Assembly: GCF_046292685.1 (NCBI RefSeq)
Contig: NZ_JBKBQM010000005.1
Span: 1-64,000, forward strand
Length of the DNA: 64,000 bases
Origin: Wagnerdoeblera sp046292685
GTDB lineage: Bacteria; Pseudomonadota; Alphaproteobacteria; Rhodobacterales; Rhodobacteraceae
Direction: 5' to 3'
Part shown: positions 16,415-25,805 of the stretch, one piece after another
Layout: each line of letters opens with the position of its first letter
Numbering within the stretch: the stretch's first letter is position 1
The notes under the pieces: model-generated
What the model was told of the DNA's origin: nothing
Databases searched by the model: none
The model's input: only the letters and a program-made list of their open reading frames with translations
Program-made: the position numbers and the translations under genes

Positions 16415-18330
16415 CGCCGGGGCCTGCCAGCGCGCCAGCCACTCGGCATGGCGCGCCAGCACCGGCGGCACCGCGGTTTCCGCCGGCGTCACGAAGCCGC
16501 GCGCCGGCTGCGACGACCACCAGATGATGACCGGCGCCACCAGCATCGGCACCAGCACCGGCGACAACCACGGCACCAGCCCCGGCGAAAGCCCGGCCGC
16601 CAGCGCCAGCCCGACCGCGCCCGAGGTCACGATCCAGTGCCCGGCGGCCCAGGCCTCGGCAAAGGTCAGCGACCCGTCGCCGCGCGACTGCGCCGGCCAG
16701 CCGCCATCGATGCCCGCCACCACCTGCAACACCGAACGGGTGTTGAACATCAGGAAGACCGGCGCCGCGATGGCGGAAAACACCAGCTCGCGCAGCACCG
16801 AGGCCGTGGCCCGCAGCGCCCCGCCAAAGCCGCGCGCCCGCCCGCGCAGCACCGCATCGGCCAGCACCAGCAGCTTGGGCAGGAACAGCAGCCCGAACAC
16901 CAGCACCGCCAGCGCCAGCGCCTTGGACGCCTCCGACACCGGAATCACCGGAAAGGGCCAACCCTCGATCGGGAAATAGTCGATCGGCGGCGCAAACAGC
17001 GGCGCCGCGATCGAGGCCAGCAGAAAGGCCAGCCACAGCACCGGCGACAGATAGGCCAGAATGCCTTGCACGAAGACAAAGCGCGACCAGGGCTTCAGCC
17101 CCGGCGCCAGCAGCAGCCGCGAATGCTGAAGGTTGCCCTGGCACCAGCGCCGGTCGCGCTTGGCGTGCAGCACCATGTTTTCCGGGCCTTCCTCGTAGCT
17201 GCCGCCCAGGTCGTCATCCACCCGCACCGTCCAGCCGGCCCGCGCCAGCAACGCGGCCTCGACGTAATCGTGGCTCAGGATATGCCCGCCGAAGGGCGGC
17301 TTGCCCTTCAGCGCGGGCAGACCGCAGCTTTCGGCAAAGGCGCGCACCCGCACGATGGCATTGTGCCCCCAGAACGGGCCGGTGCGCCCTTGCATCATCG
17401 CCAGCCCGCGGCAGAACACCGGCGAATAGAACGCGGCGGCAAACTGCTGGATGCGCCCGAAGCGGGACCGGGCGTTCACGATCACCGGCAGGGTCTGCAA
17501 CAACCCCAGGTCGGGCGCCCCCGCCATGCGGCGCACCATTTCCACCAGCGTTTCGCCTTCCATCAGGCTGTCGGCATCGAGGATCACCGCATATTCGTAG
17601 GCGGCCCCCGACCGGGTGATGAAATCCTCGATGTTGCCGGCCTTGCGGCCGCGGTTGGTGTCGCGCCGGCGGTAAAAGATGCGCCCGTCGCCCCCGGTAT
17701 CGTCCAGCAGCCGCAAGAACCAGGCGCGTTCGGCCTGGGCCACGGCCTCGTCGCGGGTGTCGGACAGGATGGCAAAGTGAAACCGCTCGCCCTGTCCCGC
17801 CGCCTTGACCGAGGCATCCATCGCCGCGATGCGGGCGAACGTGACGGTCGGATCCTCGTTGTAAACCGGCACCAGCACCACGCAGCGCGCCCCCGGCGCG
17901 GGTTCGGCGCGCGGCACCGCGGGGGGCCGGGTCGTCAGGCCGGCAACCGCCTGCACCGCGCCCCAGGCCAGCCAGAAGGTCGACACGAAGATCAGCCCGG
18001 CACGCACGACATCCATCGCGTCGAACCCGTCGGACAGGCCATAGCGCAGGAACAGCACGAAACCGCCGCAGCCAAAGGCCAGGCTGGCCCCCAGCAGGAC
18101 CGCGCGGGTGACCAGCACCCGCCACCCCGGCCCTGCCCCGGCCAAGATCAGGCCCCGCGCGACAGCGGCAACCGCAGCAGGCGCAGGGGCGCCGTCAGCC
18201 GCTCGGCCCAGCCGTGCGAGGGCCGCTCGAGGCACTGGGTCGGCATCGCCAGCGGCGCATCGGGCAGCACGCCGCGCGCCTGCCCGCTCAGGTCCGGGTC
18301 GGGCCGGAATTGCGTCGGGATGTCGGTCAT
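16409..18330 (-). CDS. opgH: glucans biosynthesis glucosyltransferase OpgH (MdoH), apparent N-terminal frameshift
   Basis: A membrane GT2 enzyme that builds the backbone of osmoregulated periplasmic glucans. The main frame has VVLVPVYNEDP, DADSLMEGETLVEM, LSHDYVEAALL and the KRDRRWCQGNLQH acceptor motif, with several membrane helices after it. The true N-terminus (MTDIPTQFRPDPD...APLAMPTQ, start 18330) is in another frame that stops at 18148-18150. One extra G in the G4 run (CCCC on the + strand, 18153-18156) would join the frames. The start at 18330 overlaps the opgG stop (ATGA), confirming it. This is either a real loss-of-function frameshift or a base-call error; the downstream frame is open to 18235. 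Confidence 0.85.
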
Positions 18331-19907
18331 GTCGCGTTGATCCACTGATAGAGCCAGTCTTCGGACAGCTTGCGCCCGAATCCGGCCAGATGCACGGAAA
18401 GTTCCACCACCGCGTCGTCGTCGGCGGTCACGTCGATCGCCACGCGCCACACCCCGGTTTCGGCGATGTGCTGCACCGTGGTCGAGACCAGCGCCCCGTT
18501 GGACACCGTCACCACGGGTTGCACCGGCGCGCCCGGATCCAGCCGGGCCAGCACGCCGCCGCGGAAATCCACCACGAACTTGCGCAGGTTCTCGGTGCCG
18601 CGCAAACCCGAATAGCCGCCATGCCCGGCGCGGGTTTCGGCGACATGCGCGATTTGCGCCTGCGGGTCCAGCGGCAGGTCGCCCCAGTGCAGCCGATAGG
18701 CGAATTCCCGCGCCTGCCCGGCCCGGGCGGGCTCGGCCGGCACCCAATAGGCCACGATGTTGTCGTTCGCCTCCTGGTCGGACGGAATCTCGACCAGCCG
18801 CACGAAGCCCTGCCCCCAGTCGCCCAGCGGTTCCACATCCAGCGAGGGCCGGCGGTGATACTGCGCCTCGGCATCCTGATAGCTTTCGAACCGCCGGTCG
18901 CGCTGATGCAGCCCGAAGCGCCGCGGCGCCGTTTCGGGAAAATAGCTGCCCGTCAGCCGCGGCGGGTTGTTCAGCGGCCGCCAGATCACGCCGCCATCCG
19001 CCCGCGCGATCCGCAACCCGTCGCTGTCGTGCACATTGGGGCGGAAATCGTCGAACTCGGCCCGGTTCTTTTCCGAAAACAGGAACATCGAGGTCAGCGG
19101 CGCCACGCCCAGCTCCTCGACATCGCGGCGAAAGAACAGCCGCGCGGTCACGTCCATCACCGTTGCGGCACCCGGCCGGATCACGATGCGATAGGCCCCG
19201 GTCACGCTGCGGCTTTCCAGCGCGGCGCAGACCGTGGCCTCGGTTGCCCCGCGCTCGATCCAGAACCGGGAAAAGCGCGGAAACTCCTCGCCCGCGGCCG
19301 TCGCCGTGTTCACCGCCAGCCCGCGCGCCGACAGGCCATAGGCCGACCCCTGCCCCAACGCCCGGAAATAGCTGGCGCCGATGAAGGCCACCACCTCGTC
19401 CATCACGTCGGGCCGGTTCAGCGGGTGATGCAGGCGAAAGCCCGCCACCCCCGGCATGTCGGTCAAAGGCGGAATCCGGGTGCCCAGATCGTTCAGGTAT
19501 TCGAAATCCTCGGTGGTAAAGCGCAGCTCCTGCGCCATCCCGCCCGAAACCTCGAACAGGTGCACCGGCTCCTTGAACAGCCACCCCATCGGAAAGGCGC
19601 CCAGCCGGAACGCGCTTTCGGGCTCGGACCAGCGCTGCCGGTCGGGGCGGAACTGCACCAGGCGGTAATCGTCGTAATCCAGGTCGGCCAGAAAGCCCTG
19701 CACCTGCGGGCCCGGCGCCCAGGGCTGCGCGGCCAGGGCGCGCATCTCCTCGGTCAGCAGGTCGAAGCTGAATTGCTGCGGCGCAGCATCACCGATGCCG
19801 GTTTGCCGGGCACCCGCGCGCAACGGCCACGCCAGCCCGAGCGCTGCCGCCATCGCAAGCACCCTGCGCCGGGGCAGAGAGACGACCGTCGAACCGACCC
19901 GAGACAT
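18327..19907 (-). CDS. opgG: glucan biosynthesis periplasmic protein OpgG (MdoG)
   Basis: A ~526-residue periplasmic OpgG/OpgD family protein with a twin-arginine-like signal (SLPRRRVLAMAAALGLAWP), so export by Tat is likely. The mature part has the typical pattern QFSFDLLTEEMRALA..., FPMGWLFKEPVHLFEV and AYRLHWGDLPLDP. The family acts with OpgH on the periplasmic glucan chain. The ATG at 19907 places the RRR motif near the N-terminus; an ATG 17 codons upstream also exists. The operon order is opgG-opgH. Confidence 0.9.
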   Translation of the reverse strand: MSRVGSTVVSLPRRRVLAMAAALGLAWPLRAGARQTGIGDAAPQQFSFDLLTEEMRALAAQPWAPGPQVQGFLADLDYDDYRLVQFRPDRQRWSEPESAFRLGAFPMGWLFKEPVHLFEVSGGMAQELRFTTEDFEYLNDLGTRIPPLTDMPGVAGFRLHHPLNRPDVMDEVVAFIGASYFRALGQGSAYGLSARGLAVNTATAAGEEFPRFSRFWIERGATEATVCAALESRSVTGAYRIVIRPGAATVMDVTARLFFRRDVEELGVAPLTSMFLFSEKNRAEFDDFRPNVHDSDGLRIARADGGVIWRPLNNPPRLTGSYFPETAPRRFGLHQRDRRFESYQDAEAQYHRRPSLDVEPLGDWGQGFVRLVEIPSDQEANDNIVAYWVPAEPARAGQAREFAYRLHWGDLPLDPQAQIAHVAETRAGHGGYSGLRGTENLRKFVVDFRGGVLARLDPGAPVQPVVTVSNGALVSTTVQHIAETGVWRVAIDVTADDDAVVELSVHLAGFGRKLSEDWLYQWINAT

Positions 19908-20280
19908 TTCCAGATGAAACCCAAGGCGTTGCCCGCCGCCGCGAAGCCGGCGACTCAACGCGCCATATAGGCTGCCGGCCTGCCGCCCCGCAAGATGCGC
20001 GAAAGAATCCCTCGCGTCATGGCAGATGGATCACACCCTTTTGCACAGCTTGCAGGCAGCACCATGCCGCAGGTGCAAATAAAGGCCCCGATCACCCCTG
20101 CGCCTCCAGCTCGACCCGCACAGCCGCGCCATATTCCGCACGCAACCCGGCCTCGGTCAGTGGTGCCTGACGCATGCTGCCCCTGCCATCCTGTCTGGTC
20201 ATTGCCGGCCTGCCGCCGCTTGTCGTTGTCGCCACTGTGACATCATCCGGTTTTTGGTCACCCGGCACCAGACGACGGCA
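19908..20280. other. intergenic stretch upstream of the relic origin
   Basis: About 370 bp with no convincing gene; the open frames here lack family-like sequence. It should contain the opgG promoter at its left end. At its right end it merges into an AT-richer segment (GACATCATCCGGTTTTTGG around 20240) leading into the DnaA box at 20281. I see no clear promoter consensus. Confidence 0.4.
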
Positions 20281-20289
20281 TTATCCACA
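20281..20289 (+). promoter_or_regulatory. consensus DnaA box TTATCCACA in relic origin
   Basis: An exact match to the high-affinity DnaA box, 27 bp upstream of the 22-nt segment shared with the intact origin region and just upstream of the broken parA. I noticed no exact copy in the live origin (62503-62937). With the neighbouring remnants it marks a former replication origin. Confidence 0.5.
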
Positions 20290-20315
20290 AACACCCGCAA
20301 CAATCGGAATTTTCC

Positions 20316-20337
20316 GGTTCAATGGTATCGGGAGACA
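20316..20337 (+). repeat. 22-nt segment shared with the intact origin (20/22 identical)
   Basis: The segment GGTTCAATGGTAT followed by CGGGAGACA matches 62673-62694, where it reads GGTTCAATGGTAT then TGGGGGACA. Both copies lie upstream of a parA reading the same way, so this is homologous origin or parA-promoter DNA, not chance. Confidence 0.6.
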
Positions 20338-20818
20338 CCTTGCCTGTCACCGAATTGCGCCGCCGCCTGCGCTTTCGCGGCAAGCCGCTGCTGCCCGAAC
20401 GCCCGCGGGGCCGCGCCTTGCGGGTGGCGGTGTCGAACTTCAAGGGCGGCGTCGGCAAGACCGTGGTGCCGCAGCACCTGGCCAATGCCGCCGCGCTCGA
20501 CGGCTGCCGCGTGCTGGTGGTCGATTTCGACCCGCAGGCAACGCTGACGCCTTCGATGGGTCTGGTCGAGGTCAAGGCATGGAACAGGGTCTGAGGCATC
20601 ATGTGCCGCGAGGCCGACCGCATCATGGAAAGCTGCGACGACCCGGCCGATTGCCCCTGCCGCGCCGCCGACGAGCTGCCCAAGGATGTGCAGGAAATCG
20701 GCACATGCGCAGGCCGGATTTCATCCGGCGCACCACCGGCCCAGCATCGACATCATCCCCTCCTGCGCCAACGCCGCCTTCGTCAAGTTCGCCAGCGCGC
20801 AATACCGTCCGCTGCACA
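20322..20818 (+). pseudogene. decayed parA (plasmid partition ATPase) relic
   Basis: Degenerate copy of the parA at the right end of the window. The first part holds the deviant Walker A SNFKGGVGKT and VVDFDPQATLTPSMGL, then a stop at 20592-20594. Similarity resumes in another frame (GIM-READRIMES against GIMARDLIRETDRMNRS), then in a third (SIDIIPSCANAAFVKFASAQYR). The N-terminal ~100 residues (HTH domain) and everything after the SAQYR block are missing. At least two frameshifts and two deletions make it non-functional. It lies behind a DnaA box and an origin-like repeat, as expected for a remnant of a second DnaA-like replicon. Confidence 0.75.
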
Positions 20819-21033
20819 CGGTCAAGCGCGCCGATATCCGCTGCTTCGTCGGGCTGATGCAGGCCCTGGGCGATGCGCTGCCCTTTCCCGAGGCGGTGCC
20901 GCGCGACCTCGGGGGCGAGGTGGGGCGCCGCCTGGCCGGGCGCGACGGGTTGACCCTGCGTCGTCACCGGCCGGTAACACGGGCGCCGAAAGCAGCCTTG
21001 ATGGATGCGCAAAACCTGCGCATACTGCACAGC

Positions 21034-22041
21034 ATGGCCCGCACCCCGTTTGCTTCCGACCAGGAGCCCGAGTCCGACGCCGACCTGTGGTTCCTGCCGC
21101 CGGCCGAGGATCCGCCCGCCTCGCCCTTGCCGCAATCCGACCGGGCGCGCCTGTTTCCCCATGCCGAATGGCGCGCGGCCGAGGCGGCGCTGGCCCCCGA
21201 CCTTGCGGCCCTCGCCTTCGATTTCGGCCGGCTGGAAGAACGCCTGCGCCGCGCGGGCCCCGGCGCGCGCCAGCGTCTGGCCTTGCAAGAGGTCGCCAGC
21301 CTCGGCTGGTGGACAGGCGACCGCCTGCCGGCCGACCGGCTGGTGCTGTGGCTCGGGCTTCAGATCGGTGCCACGGGGGCCGATGCCCAGGCGCTGGCCC
21401 GCGGCGCCTGGGCGGTGCGGCGGCTGACCGGCGGCCCCGCCCCCGTCGGCCCCGACCGCGCGCAGGCGCTGGCCACGCTTCTGGGCCTGGCCGACCCGGG
21501 GGCCGCGCGCATTGCCGAACCCTGCGAGGTGCTGGAAACGCTCGACCCGCTGCATCCGGTGGTGCAGGGGGCGGTGATGTTCCACCTCTGGCGCATCGCC
21601 GAACCCTCGCCGGCCCGCGATCTGGAGGCCGCGGTGCTGGCCTCGCGGCTGGCGGGGTCGGTCGCCGGCTCGCCGGCCTTCCTGCCGCTGGCGCTGGCCG
21701 GCTTCGGTGCGCTGACGGCACAGGGCCCGGCCGACCGGCGCCTTGCCGCCTGGATCGGTGGTGCGCATCAGGCGGTGTTCGCAGCCCTGCTGCACCTCGA
21801 CCGGCTCGCGTCCTGGGCCGCCCGCGCCGCCGAGGCCACGCGCGACCTGTCGGGCCGGACGCCGCCCGCGCTCTTGCGGCTGCTGGCCGACTGGCCCAGC
21901 CTCTCGGCCCCGCTGGCCGAGGCGCAATCGGGCGCCTCGCGCGCGGCGGTGCAACGCAACCTCGACCTGTTCGCGGCGCGCGGGCTGGTGCGCGAAATCA
22001 CCGGACAGGGGCGCTATCGCGTCTGGGCGGCCAAACTCTGA
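21034..22041 (+). CDS. DUF1612/RHE_PE00001-type helix-turn-helix protein
   Basis: A 335-residue soluble protein. Its layout matches DUF1612-type HTH proteins found mostly on alphaproteobacterial plasmids: LFPHAEWRAAEAALAPDLA, then VASLGWWTGDRLPADRL, RGAWAVRRLTGG, HPVVQGAVMFHLWRI and the C-terminal winged-helix-like end (GASRAAVQRNLDLFAARGLV). It probably binds DNA. It lies right of the parA relic, which fits a plasmid origin. The start is uncertain (21034 or 21001; the frame is open back to the relic). Its end overlaps kdgK on the other strand by 28 bp. About 180 bp between the relic and this gene have no recognisable content. Confidence 0.65.
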   Translation: MARTPFASDQEPESDADLWFLPPAEDPPASPLPQSDRARLFPHAEWRAAEAALAPDLAALAFDFGRLEERLRRAGPGARQRLALQEVASLGWWTGDRLPADRLVLWLGLQIGATGADAQALARGAWAVRRLTGGPAPVGPDRAQALATLLGLADPGAARIAEPCEVLETLDPLHPVVQGAVMFHLWRIAEPSPARDLEAAVLASRLAGSVAGSPAFLPLALAGFGALTAQGPADRRLAAWIGGAHQAVFAALLHLDRLASWAARAAEATRDLSGRTPPALLRLLADWPSLSAPLAEAQSGASRAAVQRNLDLFAARGLVREITGQGRYRVWAAKL

Positions 22042-22940
22042 TCCACAGCGCCCGGCACCAGCGCGCCGCGCGCCCCGATCACCCGGGCCGCCACCTGCAT
22101 CGCCGCCTGCGCCGCATCGGCCAGCGGCCGGCCGCTGGCCAGCCCGGCCAGGAACACGCCGGCAAAGCTGTCGCCTGCCGCCGTGGTATCGACCACCTGC
22201 GCCACCGGCATTGCGGGCAAGGTCTCCACGCCGTCGCCGCTGCGCAGCGTCAGCGGCTCGGCGCCGTTCTTCACCGCCACCACCTGCGCGCCAAGTGCGG
22301 CATAGCGCGCCGCGGTCGCCTGGGGCGTGGCATCGCCGAACAGGGCGGTTTCCTCGTCGAACGAGGGCAACACCACATCGGCGACCGAGGCGCCAAGCCG
22401 CAACCCCGCCTGCATCGCCGCCGTGCCTTCCCACAGCCGCGGCCGCAGGTTGGTGTCAAAGCTGACCAGCGCCCCGCCCGCCCGCGCCTGCGCCAGCGCC
22501 GCGCACAGCGTCGCGCGGCCCTCGGGCGGCAGGATGGCCAGCGTGATGCCGGAAAAATGAATGACCCGCCGCCCCGCCAGCACGCCTGCCAGCCAGGCAG
22601 GGTCTTCGGCCAGCATCCGCGCCGCCGACTGGCCGCGCCAATAGCTGAAGCTGCGCTCGCCCGCCGCCAGCGTGATGAGATACAGCCCCACCGTCCGGTC
22701 TTCGCGCTGGCGGATGCTGCCGGTGCCGATGCCTTCGCCGGCCATGAAATCCAGCATCGCTGCCGAAATCGCATCGCGGCCGACCTGGGTTGCGTAATCC
22801 ACCGTCCAGCTTGCGGGCAAGGCGCGGCGCGCATACCAGGCGGCGTTGAACGTATCGCCGGCAAAGCCCTGGCGCAGCAGCCCGCCATCGGCCGGGGCCA
22901 GTTCCACCATGCATTCGCCAAGCGCCAGAAAGCTGCCCAT
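22014..22940 (-). CDS. kdgK: 2-dehydro-3-deoxygluconate kinase (PfkB family)
   Basis: A 308-residue ribokinase-fold sugar kinase. The N-terminal ALGECMVELAP and GFAGDTFNAAWYARR are typical of KdgK. The C-terminal DTTAAGDSFAGVFLAGL carries the catalytic Asp and the anion hole. It phosphorylates 2-keto-3-deoxygluconate, the product of both dehydratases encoded just upstream. The ATG overlaps the uxaA stop by one base (TGATG). Confidence 0.88.
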   Translation of the reverse strand: MGSFLALGECMVELAPADGGLLRQGFAGDTFNAAWYARRALPASWTVDYATQVGRDAISAAMLDFMAGEGIGTGSIRQREDRTVGLYLITLAAGERSFSYWRGQSAARMLAEDPAWLAGVLAGRRVIHFSGITLAILPPEGRATLCAALAQARAGGALVSFDTNLRPRLWEGTAAMQAGLRLGASVADVVLPSFDEETALFGDATPQATAARYAALGAQVVAVKNGAEPLTLRSGDGVETLPAMPVAQVVDTTAAGDSFAGVFLAGLASGRPLADAAQAAMQVAARVIGARGALVPGAVDQSLAAQTR

Positions 22941-24427
22941 CACAGCACCGCGCCGACCTGCCAGGGCACGAATTCGTCGTCGCCCAGGCCCTGCGCCTCG
23001 GATTTCGTCGCCTCGCCCGAGGCCTGCCGCAACCACATCGCGTAAATCTCGCGCCCCACCGCCTCGATCGAGGCGCCTTCGCCGACGATCCGCCCCGCGT
23101 CCAGGTCGATATCGTCGCCTTGCCGGCGGAACAGCTCGGTGTTGCTGGAAATCTTCATCGACGGCGCGGGCTTGGCGCCAAAGGCCGACCCGCGCCCGGT
23201 GGTAAACGCGATCAGCGTGCACCCCGAGGCGATCTGCCCGGTGACGCTGGCGGGGTCGTAGCCGGGGCTGTCCATGAACACGAAGCCCCGCGCGGTAATG
23301 GGTTCGGCATAGCGATAGACCCCGGTCAGGGGCGAGGTGCCGCCCTTGGCCGCCGCCCCCAGCGACTTTTCCAGAATCGTGGTCAGACCCCCGGCCTTGT
23401 TGCCGGGGCTGGGGTTGTTGTCCATGCTGCCGCCGTGGCGGGCGGTGTAATCTTCCCACCAGCGCACCAGCCCGACCAGCCGTTCGCCCACCGCCGGGCT
23501 GACGGCCCGCGCCGTCAGCAGGTGTTCGGCGCCGTAGATCTCGGGCGTTTCCGCCAGCACGCCGGTGCCGCCTTGCGCCACCAGCAGGTCGCAGGCATGC
23601 CCCAGCGCCGGGTTGGCGGTGATGCCCGAAAGCCCGTCCGACCCGCCGCATTGCAGGCCGACCATCAGGTCCGACACCGGGCAGGGCTCGCGCCGGGCGG
23701 CGTTCACCAGCGGCAACATCTCCTCGACGATGCGGATGCCGGCCTCGACCGTGCGCCGCAGGCCGCCCATGTCCTGAATGTTCATGGTGCGGAACAAGGG
23801 GCCCGGCGTCAGGCCGTGCGCCTCGATCAGCCAGTCGATCTGCATCATCTCGCAGCCGAGCCCCGCCATCAGCACGCCGCCGACATTGGGGTTGCGGGCA
23901 TAGCCCCACAGCACCCGCTGCAGGATCTCCAGCCCCGTGCCGTCGCCGCCCATGCCGCAGCCGGTGCCGTGGACAAAGGCCGTGACGCCATCGACATTGG
24001 GGTATTCGGCCAGCCGTTCGGGGGTGAAGTGCCGCGCGATCATCCGCGCGGCGGTGGCCGAACAGTTCACGCTGGTCAGCACCGCGATGTGGTTGCGCGT
24101 GCCCGCCCGCCCATGCGCCCGCCGGTAGCCCATGAAGGTATCCTGCACCGCCGCCGGCGCCACCGGGCGCAGGTTGCTGGCAAAGCGATGCGCCACCTGC
24201 GCGGCGCGGAACCCGAGGTTATGCGTGTGCACATGCTGCCCGGGGGCGATGTCGGCCAGGGCATAGCCGATCACCTGCGCGTATTTGCGCACCGCCTCGC
24301 CCTGTGCGATGGGCTCCACCGCCATCTTGTGCCCGCGCGCGATCGCCTCGGCCGCACCGCCCTCGCCCGCGGCCAGCGCCCGGGTGGCCACCGCGACGTT
24401 GTCGGCCGCATCCAGCCGCAGCAGCAT
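22940..24427 (-). CDS. uxaA: altronate dehydratase (UxaA family)
   Basis: A 495-residue UxaA/GarD-type lyase with both usual parts: an N-terminal SAF-like domain (~1-90, ending QHVHTHNLG) and the large catalytic domain (TRNHIAVLTSVNCSATAARMI, FVHGTGCGM, LQCGGSDGLSGITANPALG). The conserved Cys and His residues fit an iron-dependent enzyme. It dehydrates altronate to 2-keto-3-deoxygluconate. Galactarate dehydratase is an alternative within the family, but the neighbouring kdgK and uxuA favour altronate. Confidence 0.85.
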   Translation of the reverse strand: MLLRLDAADNVAVATRALAAGEGGAAEAIARGHKMAVEPIAQGEAVRKYAQVIGYALADIAPGQHVHTHNLGFRAAQVAHRFASNLRPVAPAAVQDTFMGYRRAHGRAGTRNHIAVLTSVNCSATAARMIARHFTPERLAEYPNVDGVTAFVHGTGCGMGGDGTGLEILQRVLWGYARNPNVGGVLMAGLGCEMMQIDWLIEAHGLTPGPLFRTMNIQDMGGLRRTVEAGIRIVEEMLPLVNAARREPCPVSDLMVGLQCGGSDGLSGITANPALGHACDLLVAQGGTGVLAETPEIYGAEHLLTARAVSPAVGERLVGLVRWWEDYTARHGGSMDNNPSPGNKAGGLTTILEKSLGAAAKGGTSPLTGVYRYAEPITARGFVFMDSPGYDPASVTGQIASGCTLIAFTTGRGSAFGAKPAPSMKISSNTELFRRQGDDIDLDAGRIVGEGASIEAVGREIYAMWLRQASGEATKSEAQGLGDDEFVPWQVGAVL

Positions 24428-24430
24428 CGC

Positions 24431-25645
24431 TCAGCCCCCCTGCACCATCGGATGCGACAGCGCGGTCATGATCCCGCGCAGCTCGGCCAGCCCGCGCATC
24501 CGCCCGATGGTTGGATAGCCCGGCTGCCCCTTGCGGCGCAGATCGTCCAGGATGTCCTGCCCGTGGTCGGGGCGGAAGGGGATGTCGGCATCCGCCCGCC
24601 CCGCCGCGCGGCGCCGCCGCTCCTCGGCCAGGATCGCGGCGATCACTGCCACCATGTCGGTGCCGCCTTCCAGGTGCATCGCCTCGTAGAACGAATTGCG
24701 CAGGTCGCTTCCTTCCAGCGTGACGTTGCGCAGATGCACGAAATGCACCCGGTCGGCCAGCGCGGCCATCATCGCCGGCAGGTCGTTGTCGGGCCGGGCG
24801 CCGAAACTGCCGGTGCAGAAGGTCACGCCGTTCGCCGGCACATCCACCGCCTCCAGCACCGCGCGGTAATCGGCCAGCGTGGACATCACCCGCGGCAGAC
24901 CCAGCAGCGGAAACGGCGGGTCGTCGGGGTGGCAGCACAGCCGCAGGCCCAGGCTTTCGGCCACCGGCGCCACCTCGGCCAGGAAATCCACCAGGTTCGC
25001 GCGCAACCGTTCGGCACTGATCCGGTCGTATTCCGCCAGATGCCGGCGCACATCCTCCAGGGTGAAGCTTTCGGCCGCCCCCGGCAGGCCGAACACCACG
25101 TTGCGCGCCAGCGCCGCGCGGGCCGCATCGTCCATCGCGGCGAAGCGTTGCGCGGCCAGGTTCTGCAAAGGCTCGGGGTAATCCTCGGCCGCGCCGGGCC
25201 GCGCGAGGATATGAATGTCGAAAGCCGCGAAATCCGGCAGATCGAAGCGCATGCAGGTGGCCCCGCTGGGCCGCCGCCAGGCCAGATCGGTGCGCGTCCA
25301 GTCCAGCACCGGCATGAAGTTGTAGCACACAACCGGAATGCCCGCCGCCGCCAGATGGTGCAGGCTGGTCTTCCAGTTTGCCAGATGCGCGCGCCAGTCG
25401 CCTTTCTGCTTCTTGATGTCTTCCGACACCGGCAGCGATTCCACCACCTCCCACGCGAGGCCCGAAGGCGACCCGTCGGCCTTGCGCGCGATCAGCGCCT
25501 GCCGGGCGGCGATCTCCTCCGGGGTCCAGACCGCGCCGGTCGGCACATGGTGCAAGGCGGTCACCACGCCTTCGACCCCGCATTGCAGCATGTCCTCGAC
25601 CGAGGCCAAGTCCCTGGGCCCGAACCACCGCCAGGTTTGCCGCAT
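24431..25645 (-). CDS. uxuA: mannonate dehydratase UxuA
   Basis: A 404-residue UxuA-type TIM barrel. It starts MRQTWRWFGPRDLASVEDML and contains GAVWTPEEIAAR, GIPVVCYNFMPVLDWTRT, LCCHPDDPPFPLLGLPR (metal ligands), FCTGSFGARPDNDL and FVHLRNVTLEG. It converts mannonate to 2-keto-3-deoxygluconate. It is 3 bp upstream of uxaA, so uxuA-uxaA-kdgK form one hexuronate operon. The isomerase and oxidoreductase steps are not in the window. The ATG at 25645 is chosen for the conserved start; nine more in-frame codons exist upstream. Confidence 0.92.
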   Translation of the reverse strand: MRQTWRWFGPRDLASVEDMLQCGVEGVVTALHHVPTGAVWTPEEIAARQALIARKADGSPSGLAWEVVESLPVSEDIKKQKGDWRAHLANWKTSLHHLAAAGIPVVCYNFMPVLDWTRTDLAWRRPSGATCMRFDLPDFAAFDIHILARPGAAEDYPEPLQNLAAQRFAAMDDAARAALARNVVFGLPGAAESFTLEDVRRHLAEYDRISAERLRANLVDFLAEVAPVAESLGLRLCCHPDDPPFPLLGLPRVMSTLADYRAVLEAVDVPANGVTFCTGSFGARPDNDLPAMMAALADRVHFVHLRNVTLEGSDLRNSFYEAMHLEGGTDMVAVIAAILAEERRRRAAGRADADIPFRPDHGQDILDDLRRKGQPGYPTIGRMRGLAELRGIMTALSHPMVQGG

Positions 25646-25716
25646 GCTGTCCCCCCGCGCCGCGCCCGCCACCGGGCCGATCTTTCGTCCGCGGTTTTAC
25701 ACCAGGGCAGGGCGGT

Positions 25717-25740
25717 TGACTAGCATATTAGTATATCAGA
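25717..25740. promoter_or_regulatory. AT-rich operator/promoter-like segment upstream of uxuA
   Basis: A short AT-rich island (GCATATTAGTATATCAGA) in GC-rich DNA, ~75 bp upstream of the uxuA ATG. It has dyad character (ATAT-TAGT-ATAT). Read toward uxuA it includes TATACT, a reasonable -10 element, though no clear -35 is seen. GntR-type uxu regulators often bind such sites, but no such regulator gene is adjacent. Confidence 0.3.
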
Positions 25741-25805
25741 TGCCCGGCCCCCGCGCGAAAACCGGGCCGGCGGCGCGGCCCGGTTGCGCGCGGGGTCACG
25801 CCGGC

